DNA of 10,982 bases from Syntrophomonadaceae bacterium (GCA_003558195.1 PWMM01000004.1:1-10982); one strand, 5' to 3'. Counted from the first letter of the stretch, positions 1 to 7,419 are shown. The notes: generated from the letters alone by a model not told the origin. Numbers and translations: made by a program.

Positions 1-287
1 TTTCAATCATAGGTGTTAGCCCTTATTTCACCCTAATTTAACCTTGTTTCCATGCTTTTAAGGGATTCTTTAAACAATCGTCTTTGATTAAGCTAAACGA
101 AAGGATAAAAAGCAGAACTTCAAAATATTTGATTTCACATTACAGCAACTTTAACAGTTATCATCATTCCACCCGAATCCATAATCTGTAGTTTTTTTAA
201 ACCGCAATCTTATGAATACTTATAATTAAAATCAATGGAAAACTAAAACCAATCCCGGTTGATCTACTGTGGAAGGAGGTAAAATAA
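1..287. other. AT-rich gene-free leader upstream of the aromatic gene block
   Basis: No convincing coding frame is seen on either strand in this stretch, which is visibly more AT-rich than the genes that follow. It ends in a strong ribosome-binding site (GGAAGGAGGT at 271-280) for the first gene. A promoter candidate lies at 197-226. No regulator gene, tRNA or known riboswitch was recognised. A weak AACC/GGTT dyad at 247-260 is too short to interpret. Confidence 0.6.
197..226 (+). promoter_or_regulatory. Candidate sigma-A promoter with perfect -10 and weak -35
   Basis: A perfect TATAAT hexamer lies at 221-226. The best -35 candidate is TTAAAC at 197-202 with an 18-base spacer, a poor match to TTGACA. 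Transcription would start near 233 and leave a leader of about 55 bases before the DUF35 gene. A good -10 with a poor -35 often goes with activator dependence, which would suit a substrate-induced operon; that is inference. Confidence 0.4.
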
Positions 288-701
288 ATGAGCTTTGAAA
301 AATTCGGGAGGGTAAGCTTTACATCGCAAGCCAAAATAAGTGCTTTCGTCGATTACCTCGAACAAGGAGAGCTTTATACCACCCATTGCCACTACTGTGG
401 GATAACTTTTTTTCCGCCGCGGGCTGACTGTCACTCGTGCCTGGGAAGTGAAATGGATTGGAGAAAAATCACTTCGAAGGGCAGCTTAATTAGCTTCACC
501 AGGTCTTACTTTGCCCCCACCGGCTTTGAAGAAGACGTGCCCTATGTCCTGGCCGTAGCTGACTTTGAAGGCACTAAAGTTTTCGGACGCTTTAAAGAAG
601 GTTTCACAGAAGAAGATTTATCTTCAGGAATGGAAGTCACGATAGAACCTGTTACTCATAAAAACGGGCAAATCAGTTATATATTTAAACCAGTGTCCTG
701 A
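288..701 (+). CDS. Zn-ribbon / OB-fold (DUF35, YqgB-like acyl-CoA-associated) protein
   Basis: A 137-residue cytosolic protein with the DUF35 layout: a short N-terminal helix region, a rubredoxin-like zinc ribbon with C34-x2-C37-x10-C48-x2-C51, then an OB-fold from about residue 60 to the end (conserved stretch GSLISFTRSYFAPTGF, then PYVLAVADFEGTKVFGRF). Proteins of this family usually act with thiolase-type acyltransferases; BbsA, the partner of thiolase BbsB in anaerobic toluene degradation, is one example. The ATG is fixed by GGAAGGAGGT seven bases upstream. It is the first gene of the block and 122 bases before the bamA homologue, with no thiolase gene beside it in this window. A role with a thiolase of pimeloyl-CoA beta-oxidation encoded elsewhere is inference. 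The family assignment is good; the partner and substrate are unknown. Confidence 0.85.
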   Translation: MSFEKFGRVSFTSQAKISAFVDYLEQGELYTTHCHYCGITFFPPRADCHSCLGSEMDWRKITSKGSLISFTRSYFAPTGFEEDVPYVLAVADFEGTKVFGRFKEGFTEEDLSSGMEVTIEPVTHKNGQISYIFKPVS

Positions 702-823
702 GTAAAACTATTTTATAAGATTAAGCCAAATTTAAGGGGGTGAATAACCGAAAGACAAATTTTATCCTAAACTAAAAAATAGTAGTCGGATCCTAAATTA
801 TTAACTCAACAAGGAGGATTAGT

Positions 824-1954
824 ATGGATCTTAATAAATGGCCCCGTCAAGAAGGTATAGTTGATCACCAGCTCTACGGAGATGAATATTTCGGTACGGA
901 GCCCCCATGTGTTGTATATGAAAAAAAACCGGTCCTCGATGCCGGTGGCAAAGAAGTGCAAGACCTCTATACCGCCTGGATAACCCTGAATAACCCAAGA
1001 CAGCTCAACTCCTACACAACTGAAATGGTTAAGGGAGTTATTGCCGGAATGCACAAGGCCTCCATGGACCGTAATGTGGTAGCTGTAATATTTACTGGTG
1101 CCGAAGACCGGGCTTTCTGCACCGGGGGCAATACCAAGGAATATGCCGAGTACTACAGCGGTAACCCCAGTGAATACGGCTCTTACATGGATCTTTTCAA
1201 CGCAATGGTTGATTCCATATTGATGTGTAAAAAGCCAGTAATCTGCCGTGTTAACGGAATGCGCGTTGCCGGAGGCCAGGAAATCGGAATGGCCTGTGAT
1301 ATCACTATCTCATCCGACCTTGCCCTGTTTGGGCAAGCCGGCCCCAAGCACGGCTCTGCACCGGTAGGCGGTTCCACGGACTTTCTTCCTGTCTACCTGA
1401 CCATGGAGCAGGCTATGTGGAGCTGTATTTCATGTGAGCTATGGAGCTCATACAAGATGTTACGCTTAGGCTTAATTTCCAAGGCAGTGCCTGTACTGAA
1501 GGTTAACGGTGAATTCGTCCGCAATCCCCTTGTAGTTACTGATAAATATATGGAAAACGGGGAAATCGTATATGGCGAAATGACAAGGGGTGAACAAAAA
1601 GATCAAGGCAAAGAAATGCTTAAATCCGGTGAAACAGACTTTAGCCTGTTGGACCAGGAAGTCGATAAAATCGTCTGGACTTTGAGCAACCTCTTCCCCA
1701 ATTGCCTGATGATGTCCATCGACTGCATCCGCCAGAAGAAGAAGTTTTTCTGGGATCAAGCTAAGCTACCCAGCCGCCACTGGCTGGCTGCCAACATGCA
1801 AACCGAAGCATACCTGGGCTTCAATGCCTTCAATACCAAGAAATTAACCGGCCAGGATACCATTGATTTTATCAAGTATCGTCAATTACTGGCAGAAGCT
1901 CATCCATTTGATCAAGATCTGATTGATGCTGTAATGGGAGAGAAACAGGAGTAA
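824..1954 (+). CDS. bamA: 6-oxocyclohex-1-ene-1-carbonyl-CoA hydrolase (BamA/Oah)
   Basis: This crotonase-fold enzyme adds water to 6-oxocyclohex-1-ene-1-carbonyl-CoA and hydrolyses the ring C-C bond to give 3-hydroxypimelyl-CoA, the ring-opening step of anaerobic benzoyl-CoA degradation. At 376 residues it has the length of BamA and is far longer than a normal enoyl-CoA hydratase (about 260). Visible family features are the opening MDLNKWPRQEGIVDH, the oxyanion-hole stretch FCTGGNTKEY (98-107), VNGMRVAGGQEIGMACD (143-159) with a glutamate at 153, and GPKHGSAPVGGSTDFLP (173-189). The second catalytic Glu of ordinary hydratases (in QPE) is replaced here by a GQAGPKHG context, as expected for the hydrolase. 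A long insertion follows at about 220-275. The start is set by AAGGAGG at 811-817. bamA is widely used as a marker of anaerobic aromatic degradation. The assignment is strong. Confidence 0.95.
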   Translation: MDLNKWPRQEGIVDHQLYGDEYFGTEPPCVVYEKKPVLDAGGKEVQDLYTAWITLNNPRQLNSYTTEMVKGVIAGMHKASMDRNVVAVIFTGAEDRAFCTGGNTKEYAEYYSGNPSEYGSYMDLFNAMVDSILMCKKPVICRVNGMRVAGGQEIGMACDITISSDLALFGQAGPKHGSAPVGGSTDFLPVYLTMEQAMWSCISCELWSSYKMLRLGLISKAVPVLKVNGEFVRNPLVVTDKYMENGEIVYGEMTRGEQKDQGKEMLKSGETDFSLLDQEVDKIVWTLSNLFPNCLMMSIDCIRQKKKFFWDQAKLPSRHWLAANMQTEAYLGFNAFNTKKLTGQDTIDFIKYRQLLAEAHPFDQDLIDAVMGEKQE

Positions 1955-1995
1955 AAGCCTGCCCGGCTGGTTTTGCTTAATATTTGAAACTTGTT

Positions 1996-2044
1996 GGTGT
2001 TCCCGGCCTAAACTCCACCCGGAGCCAATTAAGCCGGGAACACC
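1996..2044. repeat. Long inverted repeat / hairpin between bamA and dch
   Basis: GGTGTTCCCGGC (1996-2007) is exactly complementary to GCCGGGAACACC (2033-2044), a perfect 12-bp stem. After one C/A mismatch it continues for three more pairs (2009-2011 with 2029-2031). The loop contains a second small hairpin, CTCC (2013-2016) with GGAG (2021-2024). No T-run follows on either strand, so it is not a classic intrinsic terminator. It may be an mRNA processing or stability hairpin, or a protein site. Confidence 0.75.
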
Positions 2045-2060
2045 GCTCCTCCCCACTAAA

Positions 2061-2073
2061 ACCTGCGGCAGGT
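2061..2073. promoter_or_regulatory. Operator-like palindrome just before dch
   Basis: ACCTGC-G-GCAGGT is a perfect 6-1-6 palindrome lying four bases before the ribosome-binding site TGAGGTGA (2078-2085) and 19 bases before the dch start. As DNA it could be a regulator half-site pair. As RNA its arms would need a one-base loop, which makes a simple hairpin unlikely. No regulator is encoded in the window. Confidence 0.4.
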
Positions 2074-2091
2074 AAAATGAGGTGATTTATT

Positions 2092-2856
2092 TTGGCATAC
2101 AAGTATTTACGAACCAGTAACGAAGACGGTGTAGCCACCATTATACTGGATCATCCCCCACTGAATGTTTTAAACATAGAGATGATGGAAGAATTAATCC
2201 TGTCTCTTAAATGGGCCATTGATCAACCCGAACCGATAGTGGCTATCACCGGAGAAGGAAAAGCCTTTTCTGCCGGTGTCGATATTGCCGATCACACCCC
2301 GGATAAAGTTGATTCAATGATTGATGTTTTCGATCGCCTTTTCCTGACCATGTCTGGAATGGACAAGCCAATTGCAGCCCTGGTTAACGGAGCCGCGCTT
2401 GGCGGTGGTTATGAAATTGTTCTTTTCTGCGACCTGGTTGTGGCTTCAGAAAAAGCCAAATTGGGTCAACCAGAAATACAGGTAGGAGTATTCCCGCCAA
2501 TTGCCTGTTATATATTGCCCCGACTTCTTTCCTGGCCCCTGGCCATGGAAATGCTGCTAAGCGGTGACACTTTTGAAGCAGCAAGGGGTGAGCAAATGGG
2601 GCTAGTGAACAAGGTCATTCCGGCAGACAGCTTCCAGGCCGAGGCCAAAGACTTCCTGAAACGTTTTACCAAGCTAAGCCCGGCCGTGCTGCCTCTAACC
2701 AAAAAAGCCGCAAAGGCTGGTCTGAATAAAGATTTTCAAGAGGGCATAAAAGCTATAGACCGAATCTATCTTGATGAAGTCATGAAAACAGAAGATGCCG
2801 TAGAAGGGTTAACGGCATTCATGGAAAAACGTAAAGCAGTATGGAAAGGGAAATAA
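2092..2856 (+). CDS. bamR: Cyclohexa-1,5-diene-1-carbonyl-CoA hydratase (Dch/BamR)
   Basis: A 254-residue enoyl-CoA hydratase/isomerase-family protein. Dch adds water to the dienoyl-CoA product of benzoyl-CoA reductase to give 6-hydroxycyclohex-1-ene-1-carbonyl-CoA. The sequence shows the oxyanion-hole motif AFSAGVDIADHTP (58-70), VNGAALGGGYEIVLFCD (98-114) with the first catalytic glutamate E108, and LGQPEIQVGVFPP (124-136) with the second, E128. Both acid/base residues of a true hydratase are therefore present. FSAGVD followed by a DHTP-type stretch, and GVFPP, are what I expect of the Dch subgroup. Translation starts at a TTG: TGAGGTGA (2078-2085) is spaced six bases from it and no ATG or GTG is placed as well. 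The gene lies between bamA and the 6-hydroxy dehydrogenase. Sequence alone cannot fully exclude a general enoyl-CoA hydratase, but the context strongly supports Dch. Confidence 0.88.
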   Translation: MAYKYLRTSNEDGVATIILDHPPLNVLNIEMMEELILSLKWAIDQPEPIVAITGEGKAFSAGVDIADHTPDKVDSMIDVFDRLFLTMSGMDKPIAALVNGAALGGGYEIVLFCDLVVASEKAKLGQPEIQVGVFPPIACYILPRLLSWPLAMEMLLSGDTFEAARGEQMGLVNKVIPADSFQAEAKDFLKRFTKLSPAVLPLTKKAAKAGLNKDFQEGIKAIDRIYLDEVMKTEDAVEGLTAFMEKRKAVWKGK

Positions 2857-2889
2857 ACAAGCTTAACAAAGCAAAGGAGGTTTTACCTC

Positions 2890-3960
2890 ATGAGCGTACC
2901 GGCGGCAAAAATTGAAACATGGCAAATGAAAGAACCCGGAAAGCTAGAAAAAACCACTATTGATGTGCCTGAACTACAACCAGGCGAAGCCCTGGTGGAA
3001 GTTGCCGGGTGCGGAGTTTGCCATACTGATGTCGGTTATTTTTATGATGGAGTTCCCACAGTAAGTGAACCACCGCTGACCCTGGGCCATGAAATTAGCG
3101 GAATAGTGGTCGCGGGCGATGAACAGTTTATTGGAAAAGAAGTTATCGTTCCAGCGGTTATGCCTTGTAACAAGTGTGATATCTGTAAGGCTGGAAGAAA
3201 CAACCGCTGCCTTAAACAAAAAATGCCCGGCAATAGCATGGGCATTTATGGCGGATTTTCCAACTATATTCCGGTCCCATCAGAAGACCTTTGTGTAGTG
3301 GAAAACCGGAACGGAATGCCGCTTGAATACCTTTCTGTTGTTGCTGATGCTATTACATCCCCTTACCAGGCCGCAAAAAGGGCCGATATCCAACCCGGAG
3401 ACCGGGTAGTCATAATCGGCGCCACCGGTGGCATCGGGGTGTATATGACACAAATTGCCAGTGCGCTTGGTGCAGAAACGGTAATTGCCGTTGCCAGGAG
3501 CAAGGAAAAGCTGGAAAGATCTCTTGATTTTGGCGCCACCCATACTATTAGTACCCTGGACCAAGGCGTTAAAGATATTAAAAATAGTTACAAGGGGTAC
3601 TGTAAGGAAAACGGACTTCCCGGTCACGGGTGGAAAATATTTGAGTGCTCAGGCTCTAAAATAGGACAGGAAATCGGACTCGAACTGCTATCCTTTACCG
3701 GAAAATTAATTGTAGTAGGGTTTGGTATGCAAAAAGTAGAATACATGCTCTCCAAGTTAATGGCTTTTGACGCCGAAATCATAGGAACCTGGGGTTGCCT
3801 GCCCCGCTATTATAAAGAAGTTCTGCAGATGGTACTGGATAACAAGCTCAAAATTGAACCATTCGTAGAAGTGCGCCCAATGAGCCAAATTGCAAAATCT
3901 TTTGAAGAGTCGCATGCCGGAAAATTAAAGAAAAGGGTTATTTTACAACCTGATTTTTAA
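2890..3960 (+). CDS. bamQ: 6-hydroxycyclohex-1-ene-1-carbonyl-CoA dehydrogenase (Had/BamQ)
   Basis: A zinc-dependent medium-chain dehydrogenase of 356 residues. Had oxidises 6-hydroxycyclohex-1-ene-1-carbonyl-CoA with NAD+ to the 6-oxo compound, the substrate of BamA. Catalytic-zinc residues are C44 in CGVCHTD (41-47) and H67-E68 in LGHE, with a likely third ligand around D153 (VADAITSPYQAA). A structural-zinc lobe has C93-x2-C96-x2-C99-x7-C107. The Rossmann motif GATGGIG is at 177-183. The start is an ATG nine bases after AAAGGAGG (2873-2880), and the gene is only 33 bases after dch, so the two are surely cotranscribed. The zinc-enzyme fold is certain. The precise substrate comes from its place beside dch and bamA and its overall resemblance to Had. 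Confidence 0.9.
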   Translation: MSVPAAKIETWQMKEPGKLEKTTIDVPELQPGEALVEVAGCGVCHTDVGYFYDGVPTVSEPPLTLGHEISGIVVAGDEQFIGKEVIVPAVMPCNKCDICKAGRNNRCLKQKMPGNSMGIYGGFSNYIPVPSEDLCVVENRNGMPLEYLSVVADAITSPYQAAKRADIQPGDRVVIIGATGGIGVYMTQIASALGAETVIAVARSKEKLERSLDFGATHTISTLDQGVKDIKNSYKGYCKENGLPGHGWKIFECSGSKIGQEIGLELLSFTGKLIVVGFGMQKVEYMLSKLMAFDAEIIGTWGCLPRYYKEVLQMVLDNKLKIEPFVEVRPMSQIAKSFEESHAGKLKKRVILQPDF

Positions 3961-4003
3961 ATAATAACCATGAGCCAAGTAAATTCATCCGCCATACCAT
4001 TTA

Positions 4004-4014
4004 AGGTTAAACCT
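4004..4014. promoter_or_regulatory. Short palindrome downstream of had
   Basis: AGGTT-A-AACCT is a perfect 5-1-5 dyad in the gap between the dehydrogenase and flavoprotein genes, 14 bases before the large hairpin at 4028-4077. It could be a weak operator. It is AT-rich and short enough to occur by chance. Confidence 0.2.
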
Positions 4015-4027
4015 ATGAATTTTTTTA

Positions 4028-4077
4028 AAAGAATTTCTCTCCCCGCCTCGATTTAAGGGCTGGGAGGGATATTCTTT
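4028..4077. terminator. Large hairpin ending the bam block (terminator or attenuator)
   Basis: Arms 4028-4047 and 4058-4077 pair over 20 positions with 17 Watson-Crick pairs, one G-U pair and two mismatches (4035/4070 and 4044/4061), around a 10-base loop (TCGATTTAAG). The stem core is GC-rich (CTCCC with GGGAG, GCC with GGC). The 3' arm ends in TTCTTT, then ACC, so the U-tract is short. The most likely role is terminating or attenuating the upstream bam transcript before the flavoprotein/AOR genes. An mRNA-stability element is an alternative. Confidence 0.55.
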
Positions 4078-4139
4078 ACCATTAATACCAACTAAAGCGG
4101 TTTTACCCAGGGTGAAGAAGTTACGAAAGGGAGTTTAAA

Positions 4140-5516
4140 ATGGAATATTTAATCGTCGGCAACAGCGCCGCTGCGGTGGGAGCAATAGAATCAATCCGGC
4201 GGATTGATCAAGAAAGCAACCTGACCGTAGTCAGCAATGAACAAGAACATATTTACTCCCGGCCCCTGATCGCCCATTACCTGGCCGGAGATGTAACTGC
4301 AGACCGCATGCCTTATCGCCCTGAAAAATTTTACCAGCAACACCGGGTAAAGACTATGCTGGGGCGAACAGTAACAGAAGTGGACCCCCTGGCCGAACAA
4401 GTCTGCCTGGAAGATGGATCCTATCTTAAATATGATCGCCTGCTCTTGACTACGGGTTCAAAAGTTAATGTCCCCCCTATAGCCGGCTGTGGTGATTTCG
4501 AGGGAGTGGGCATCTTCCAGACCTATGATGATGCCCGGCAAATACTGAACCGCCTCAAAAAGGGAAAACGTGCGGTAGTGATCGGGGCTGGTTTGATCGG
4601 CTTGCGAGCAGCTTACGGCCTCCAGGAAGCCGGGGCTGAAGTATATTTAATAGAGCTTTTACCCCGCATCGCCAGCAGGGTCCTCGATCAAAGAAGCTCA
4701 GACATGGTCCACAAGCACTTAGAAGAGGGTGGTATTAAAGTTATTACCAGTTGCGCCGTCCAGGAAATTACCGGCAACAATACCGATGGCGTGACCGGTG
4801 TCACTCTCAAAAACGGGGAAATAATCGACTGCAACATCGTTATCATCGCTACTGGTGTAGCCCCCAACACTACTTTAGCCGAAAATACCCTGATCGAAGT
4901 AAATCTAGGCATTGTCGTGAATCCTTACTTTCAGACCTCTTTTTCAAACATATTTGCCGCTGGCGACGTGGCCGAAACTTATGATATCCCCAGGCAAAGC
5001 GGTATGGTTAATGCCAACTGGCCCAATGCCTACGAACAGGGACGCTATGCCGGGATGTGTATGGCCGGGAAAATGCAGCGCTACCCGGGGTCTGTAGGCA
5101 TGAACTCGGTTTCATTTTACGGTATACCAGTTATCTCCATGGGTCTATTTGATCCTGAATCAGAAGGTGTAGAAGGAACGGAAGTAAAAATCAGGGCCAG
5201 TGAAAAGAACAATATCTATCAAAAACTGGTCTTTAAAAACAATCGACTGCAAGGAGCTATTTTCATAGGCGATATCAGCTATGCAGGTACGGTAAACGAT
5301 CTAATTCGGAAACAAAACCTGGTCGGCATTATTAAGGACTCTATCCTGGAAGAAAAATTCCAGCTTTATGACTACCTGCGTAAGAAGAGAGAAGCTGATA
5401 TGGAAGGTACCGTAATCGAGTGGCCGGAATCTCATTCTTCTGGTAAACGCTATGAAAAGAGCTTTAATGAAAAGAGTTGGACTGAAAGAGAACTTGATAA
5501 AAGGGTCTGGCGATAA
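4140..5516 (+). CDS. FAD-dependent NAD(P) oxidoreductase, probable flavin subunit of the AOR complex
   Basis: A 458-residue protein of the pyridine-nucleotide-disulfide oxidoreductase fold (rubredoxin-reductase/NADH-oxidase-like). It has an N-terminal FAD dinucleotide fold, IVGNSAAAVGA (5-15); a second Rossmann motif for NAD(P), VIGAGLIG (147-154); ATG at 237-239; and the FAD-ribityl motif IFAAGDVAE (271-279). The N-terminal fold lacks the redox CxxxxC pair of glutathione-reductase types. An unusually charged tail follows from about residue 405. It sits 29 bases before the AOR catalytic gene, counted from the preferred TTG start. In Aromatoleum the AorABC enzyme has such an FAD subunit that passes electrons to NAD+, so the inferred job is electron exchange between NAD(H) and the polyferredoxin subunit. 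The start is an ATG six bases after AAAGGGAG (4126-4133). A free-standing NADH oxidase is a less likely alternative. Confidence 0.82.
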   Translation: MEYLIVGNSAAAVGAIESIRRIDQESNLTVVSNEQEHIYSRPLIAHYLAGDVTADRMPYRPEKFYQQHRVKTMLGRTVTEVDPLAEQVCLEDGSYLKYDRLLLTTGSKVNVPPIAGCGDFEGVGIFQTYDDARQILNRLKKGKRAVVIGAGLIGLRAAYGLQEAGAEVYLIELLPRIASRVLDQRSSDMVHKHLEEGGIKVITSCAVQEITGNNTDGVTGVTLKNGEIIDCNIVIIATGVAPNTTLAENTLIEVNLGIVVNPYFQTSFSNIFAAGDVAETYDIPRQSGMVNANWPNAYEQGRYAGMCMAGKMQRYPGSVGMNSVSFYGIPVISMGLFDPESEGVEGTEVKIRASEKNNIYQKLVFKNNRLQGAIFIGDISYAGTVNDLIRKQNLVGIIKDSILEEKFQLYDYLRKKREADMEGTVIEWPESHSSGKRYEKSFNEKSWTERELDKRVWR

Positions 5517-5545
5517 ATATCCGGCTTTTTAGAGAGGTGAAAAGA

Positions 5546-7405
5546 TTGGAAGAGAAAAGACCGTTATGTGTCAATGCAGTAGTGAACCTGACCGATAGCA
5601 CAGTTGATTTTATAGAAACTCCTGAAGAAATAATCAAAAGCTTTGTCGGTGGCCGGGGCTTAAACATGTACTACCTTTATAAATACCTAAAACCGCAGGC
5701 TGACCCTTTATCTCCCGATAATGTTTTGATCCTGGGCACCGGGATTCTAACCGGCACCCTGGCCCCTAACACCGGACGGCACAGCGTAACCTGTAAATCG
5801 CCTGAATCGGGTATTATCGGCGATTCCAACATCGGGGGCTTCCTAGGCCCCGAAATGCGCTTTGCCGGCATCGACCGGTTAATCATCCTCGGCAAGGCTG
5901 AAAAACCCGTTTATCTCTACCTGGAAGATGGAAAAATCGAAATTCGCGATGCTTCCGACTATTGGGGCCTCTTATGCAGTGAGACTGAGGCCAAATTTCA
6001 CTACGATCTTGGTTCAGATGTAGAAGTTCAATCCATCGGACCGGCCGGAGAAAACCTGGTTCGCTTTGCCTGCACCCGTTACGGGGTCAAAAATGCCGCC
6101 GGGCGCTGCGGGACAGGAGCAGTCTGGGGATCAAAAAATTTAAAAGCAGTTGTAGCAAGGGGTAACCAGGGCCTTCCAGTTGCTGACCCACAGGGAATGG
6201 TTAAGAAGTATATTGAACTGAGAGATTACCTCAAGGAATCCAAGGTTATCAACGTCCTGGGTCGGGTTGGCACTCCTTTGCTTTATGATGTCAGCAACTA
6301 CCTGGGCGCTATTAGAACCCACAACAGTCAGCAAACCGTTTTCTTCGATACTCTGAACGCCGAAGAAGTACACAAGCATGTCGAAAAAATGATCGGCTGT
6401 TACGGCTGTGTGGTCCACTGCCGGCACCGCAACACTTTAGGCGGCGAAGGACCGGAATACACCACCGAAGTTTTGCTGGGAGCTAACATCGGTGTGGCTG
6501 ATACCGGAAAAATGATCGACCTGAACAACATCGTTAACGACCTGGGCCTGGATGTTTCCTCTACCGGCACTTATATCGCCTGGGCCATCGAACTGTTTGA
6601 AAAAGGGTACCTGAACGAAGAAACTGCCGGCCGCACTTTACGCTTTGGAGACTATGAAATGGCTAAAAAGCTGATCTATGATATTGCTTACCGCAAAGGC
6701 CTCGGTGACACCCTGGCTGAAGGAAGCAGGCTGGTCCAGAAATACGGCCCGGAAACGGCCGACTTCCTGATAGCCATCAAAGGGCTGCCCCAATCCGATC
6801 CGCACGATGTACGCTACCTGAAAGGCTTTGCCCTCGGGATTGCGACATCATCCCGCGGCGCAGATCACCTCAGGAGCAGACCCACCTTAGAAATCCTGGA
6901 TCTACCAGTATCATTTACCACCCAGCTTTATGGGGAACCGGTCGATCCCAACCCGACTTCATATAAATCTAAGAGCACAGTGGTCCATTTTAGCGAAACC
7001 ATTTATGCTGTTGTTGACTGCATGGGCATTTGCAAATTTGTCTGTCACGGATTCAACAGCCCCCGCAACCTGAACCTTGATCACTTCAGTGAGCTGACCA
7101 GGCTGGCTACCGGCCTGGAGCTTAGCAAGGAAGATCTAAGACAGGTGGGTCGCCGGGTAATCGACCAGGAGAGACTGATTAATTACCAGGAAAAAGGCAT
7201 CTCCCGGAAAGATGACACTCTTCCGGCCCGTTACTTCGATGAACCAATGCCCAGTGCCAGGGCCAAGGGCAGCCACATCGACCGGGAAGGTTTTAACAAG
7301 ATGCTCGATGAATACTATGATCTGGCCGGATGGGACCGGGATGGTATGCTCCCCCGGAAACGCATTGAAGAACTAAACCGGCTCAGGGATCTGACCATGA
7401 ATTAG
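5546..7405 (+). CDS. Tungsten-dependent aldehyde:ferredoxin oxidoreductase family catalytic subunit (AorB-like; BamB-like alternative)
   Basis: An AOR-family enzyme of 619 residues; numbering is from the TTG start. The N-terminal domain (about 8-205) carries typical stretches FVGGRGLNMYYLY, TGTLAPNTGRHSV and GDSNIGGFLGPEMRFAGIDR for bis-molybdopterin binding. The [4Fe-4S] ligands are C285-x2-C288-x3-C292 plus C496 in the DxxGxC motif (491-496). The pterin-contact region NDLGLD is at 331-336 and RGADHL at 437-442. Family members oxidise aldehydes to acids or, as BamB, reduce benzoyl-CoA. There is no cysteine between C292 and C492. As I recall the BamB structure, tungsten is bound by a cysteine about 30 residues after the Fe-S motif, so this speaks for an aldehyde oxidase type. 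An upstream in-frame GTG at 5537 lies inside the ribosome-binding site AGAGAGGTGA (5531-5540), so the TTG five bases further on is preferred. Confidence 0.88.
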   Translation: MEEKRPLCVNAVVNLTDSTVDFIETPEEIIKSFVGGRGLNMYYLYKYLKPQADPLSPDNVLILGTGILTGTLAPNTGRHSVTCKSPESGIIGDSNIGGFLGPEMRFAGIDRLIILGKAEKPVYLYLEDGKIEIRDASDYWGLLCSETEAKFHYDLGSDVEVQSIGPAGENLVRFACTRYGVKNAAGRCGTGAVWGSKNLKAVVARGNQGLPVADPQGMVKKYIELRDYLKESKVINVLGRVGTPLLYDVSNYLGAIRTHNSQQTVFFDTLNAEEVHKHVEKMIGCYGCVVHCRHRNTLGGEGPEYTTEVLLGANIGVADTGKMIDLNNIVNDLGLDVSSTGTYIAWAIELFEKGYLNEETAGRTLRFGDYEMAKKLIYDIAYRKGLGDTLAEGSRLVQKYGPETADFLIAIKGLPQSDPHDVRYLKGFALGIATSSRGADHLRSRPTLEILDLPVSFTTQLYGEPVDPNPTSYKSKSTVVHFSETIYAVVDCMGICKFVCHGFNSPRNLNLDHFSELTRLATGLELSKEDLRQVGRRVIDQERLINYQEKGISRKDDTLPARYFDEPMPSARAKGSHIDREGFNKMLDEYYDLAGWDRDGMLPRKRIEELNRLRDLTMN

Positions 7406-7419
7406 GGAGGAATGATAGC

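Noticed and set aside
247..260. AACC/GGTT dyad before the DUF35 gene, with similar AACC-C-GGTT at 8032-8040
   Set aside because: Four-base arms with different spacing in each place; expected by chance and not a shared operator on this evidence.
740..775. Mini reading frame of 11 codons beginning GTG inside AAGGGGGTGA, upstream of bamA
   Set aside because: The start lies within the only ribosome-binding-like sequence, so nothing positions a ribosome for it; the composition shows no leader-peptide features.
1472..1759. 95-codon open frame on the minus strand
   Set aside because: It is a shadow of bamA, with no start signal and no family resemblance.
2877..2889. GAGG-TTTTA-CCTC hairpin that might hide the ribosome-binding site of had
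   Set aside because: Only four base pairs with a five-base loop; too weak to claim translational control.
3280..3627. 115-codon open frame on the minus strand
   Set aside because: It is antisense to the Had dehydrogenase, which carries clear zinc and NAD motifs across the same bases.
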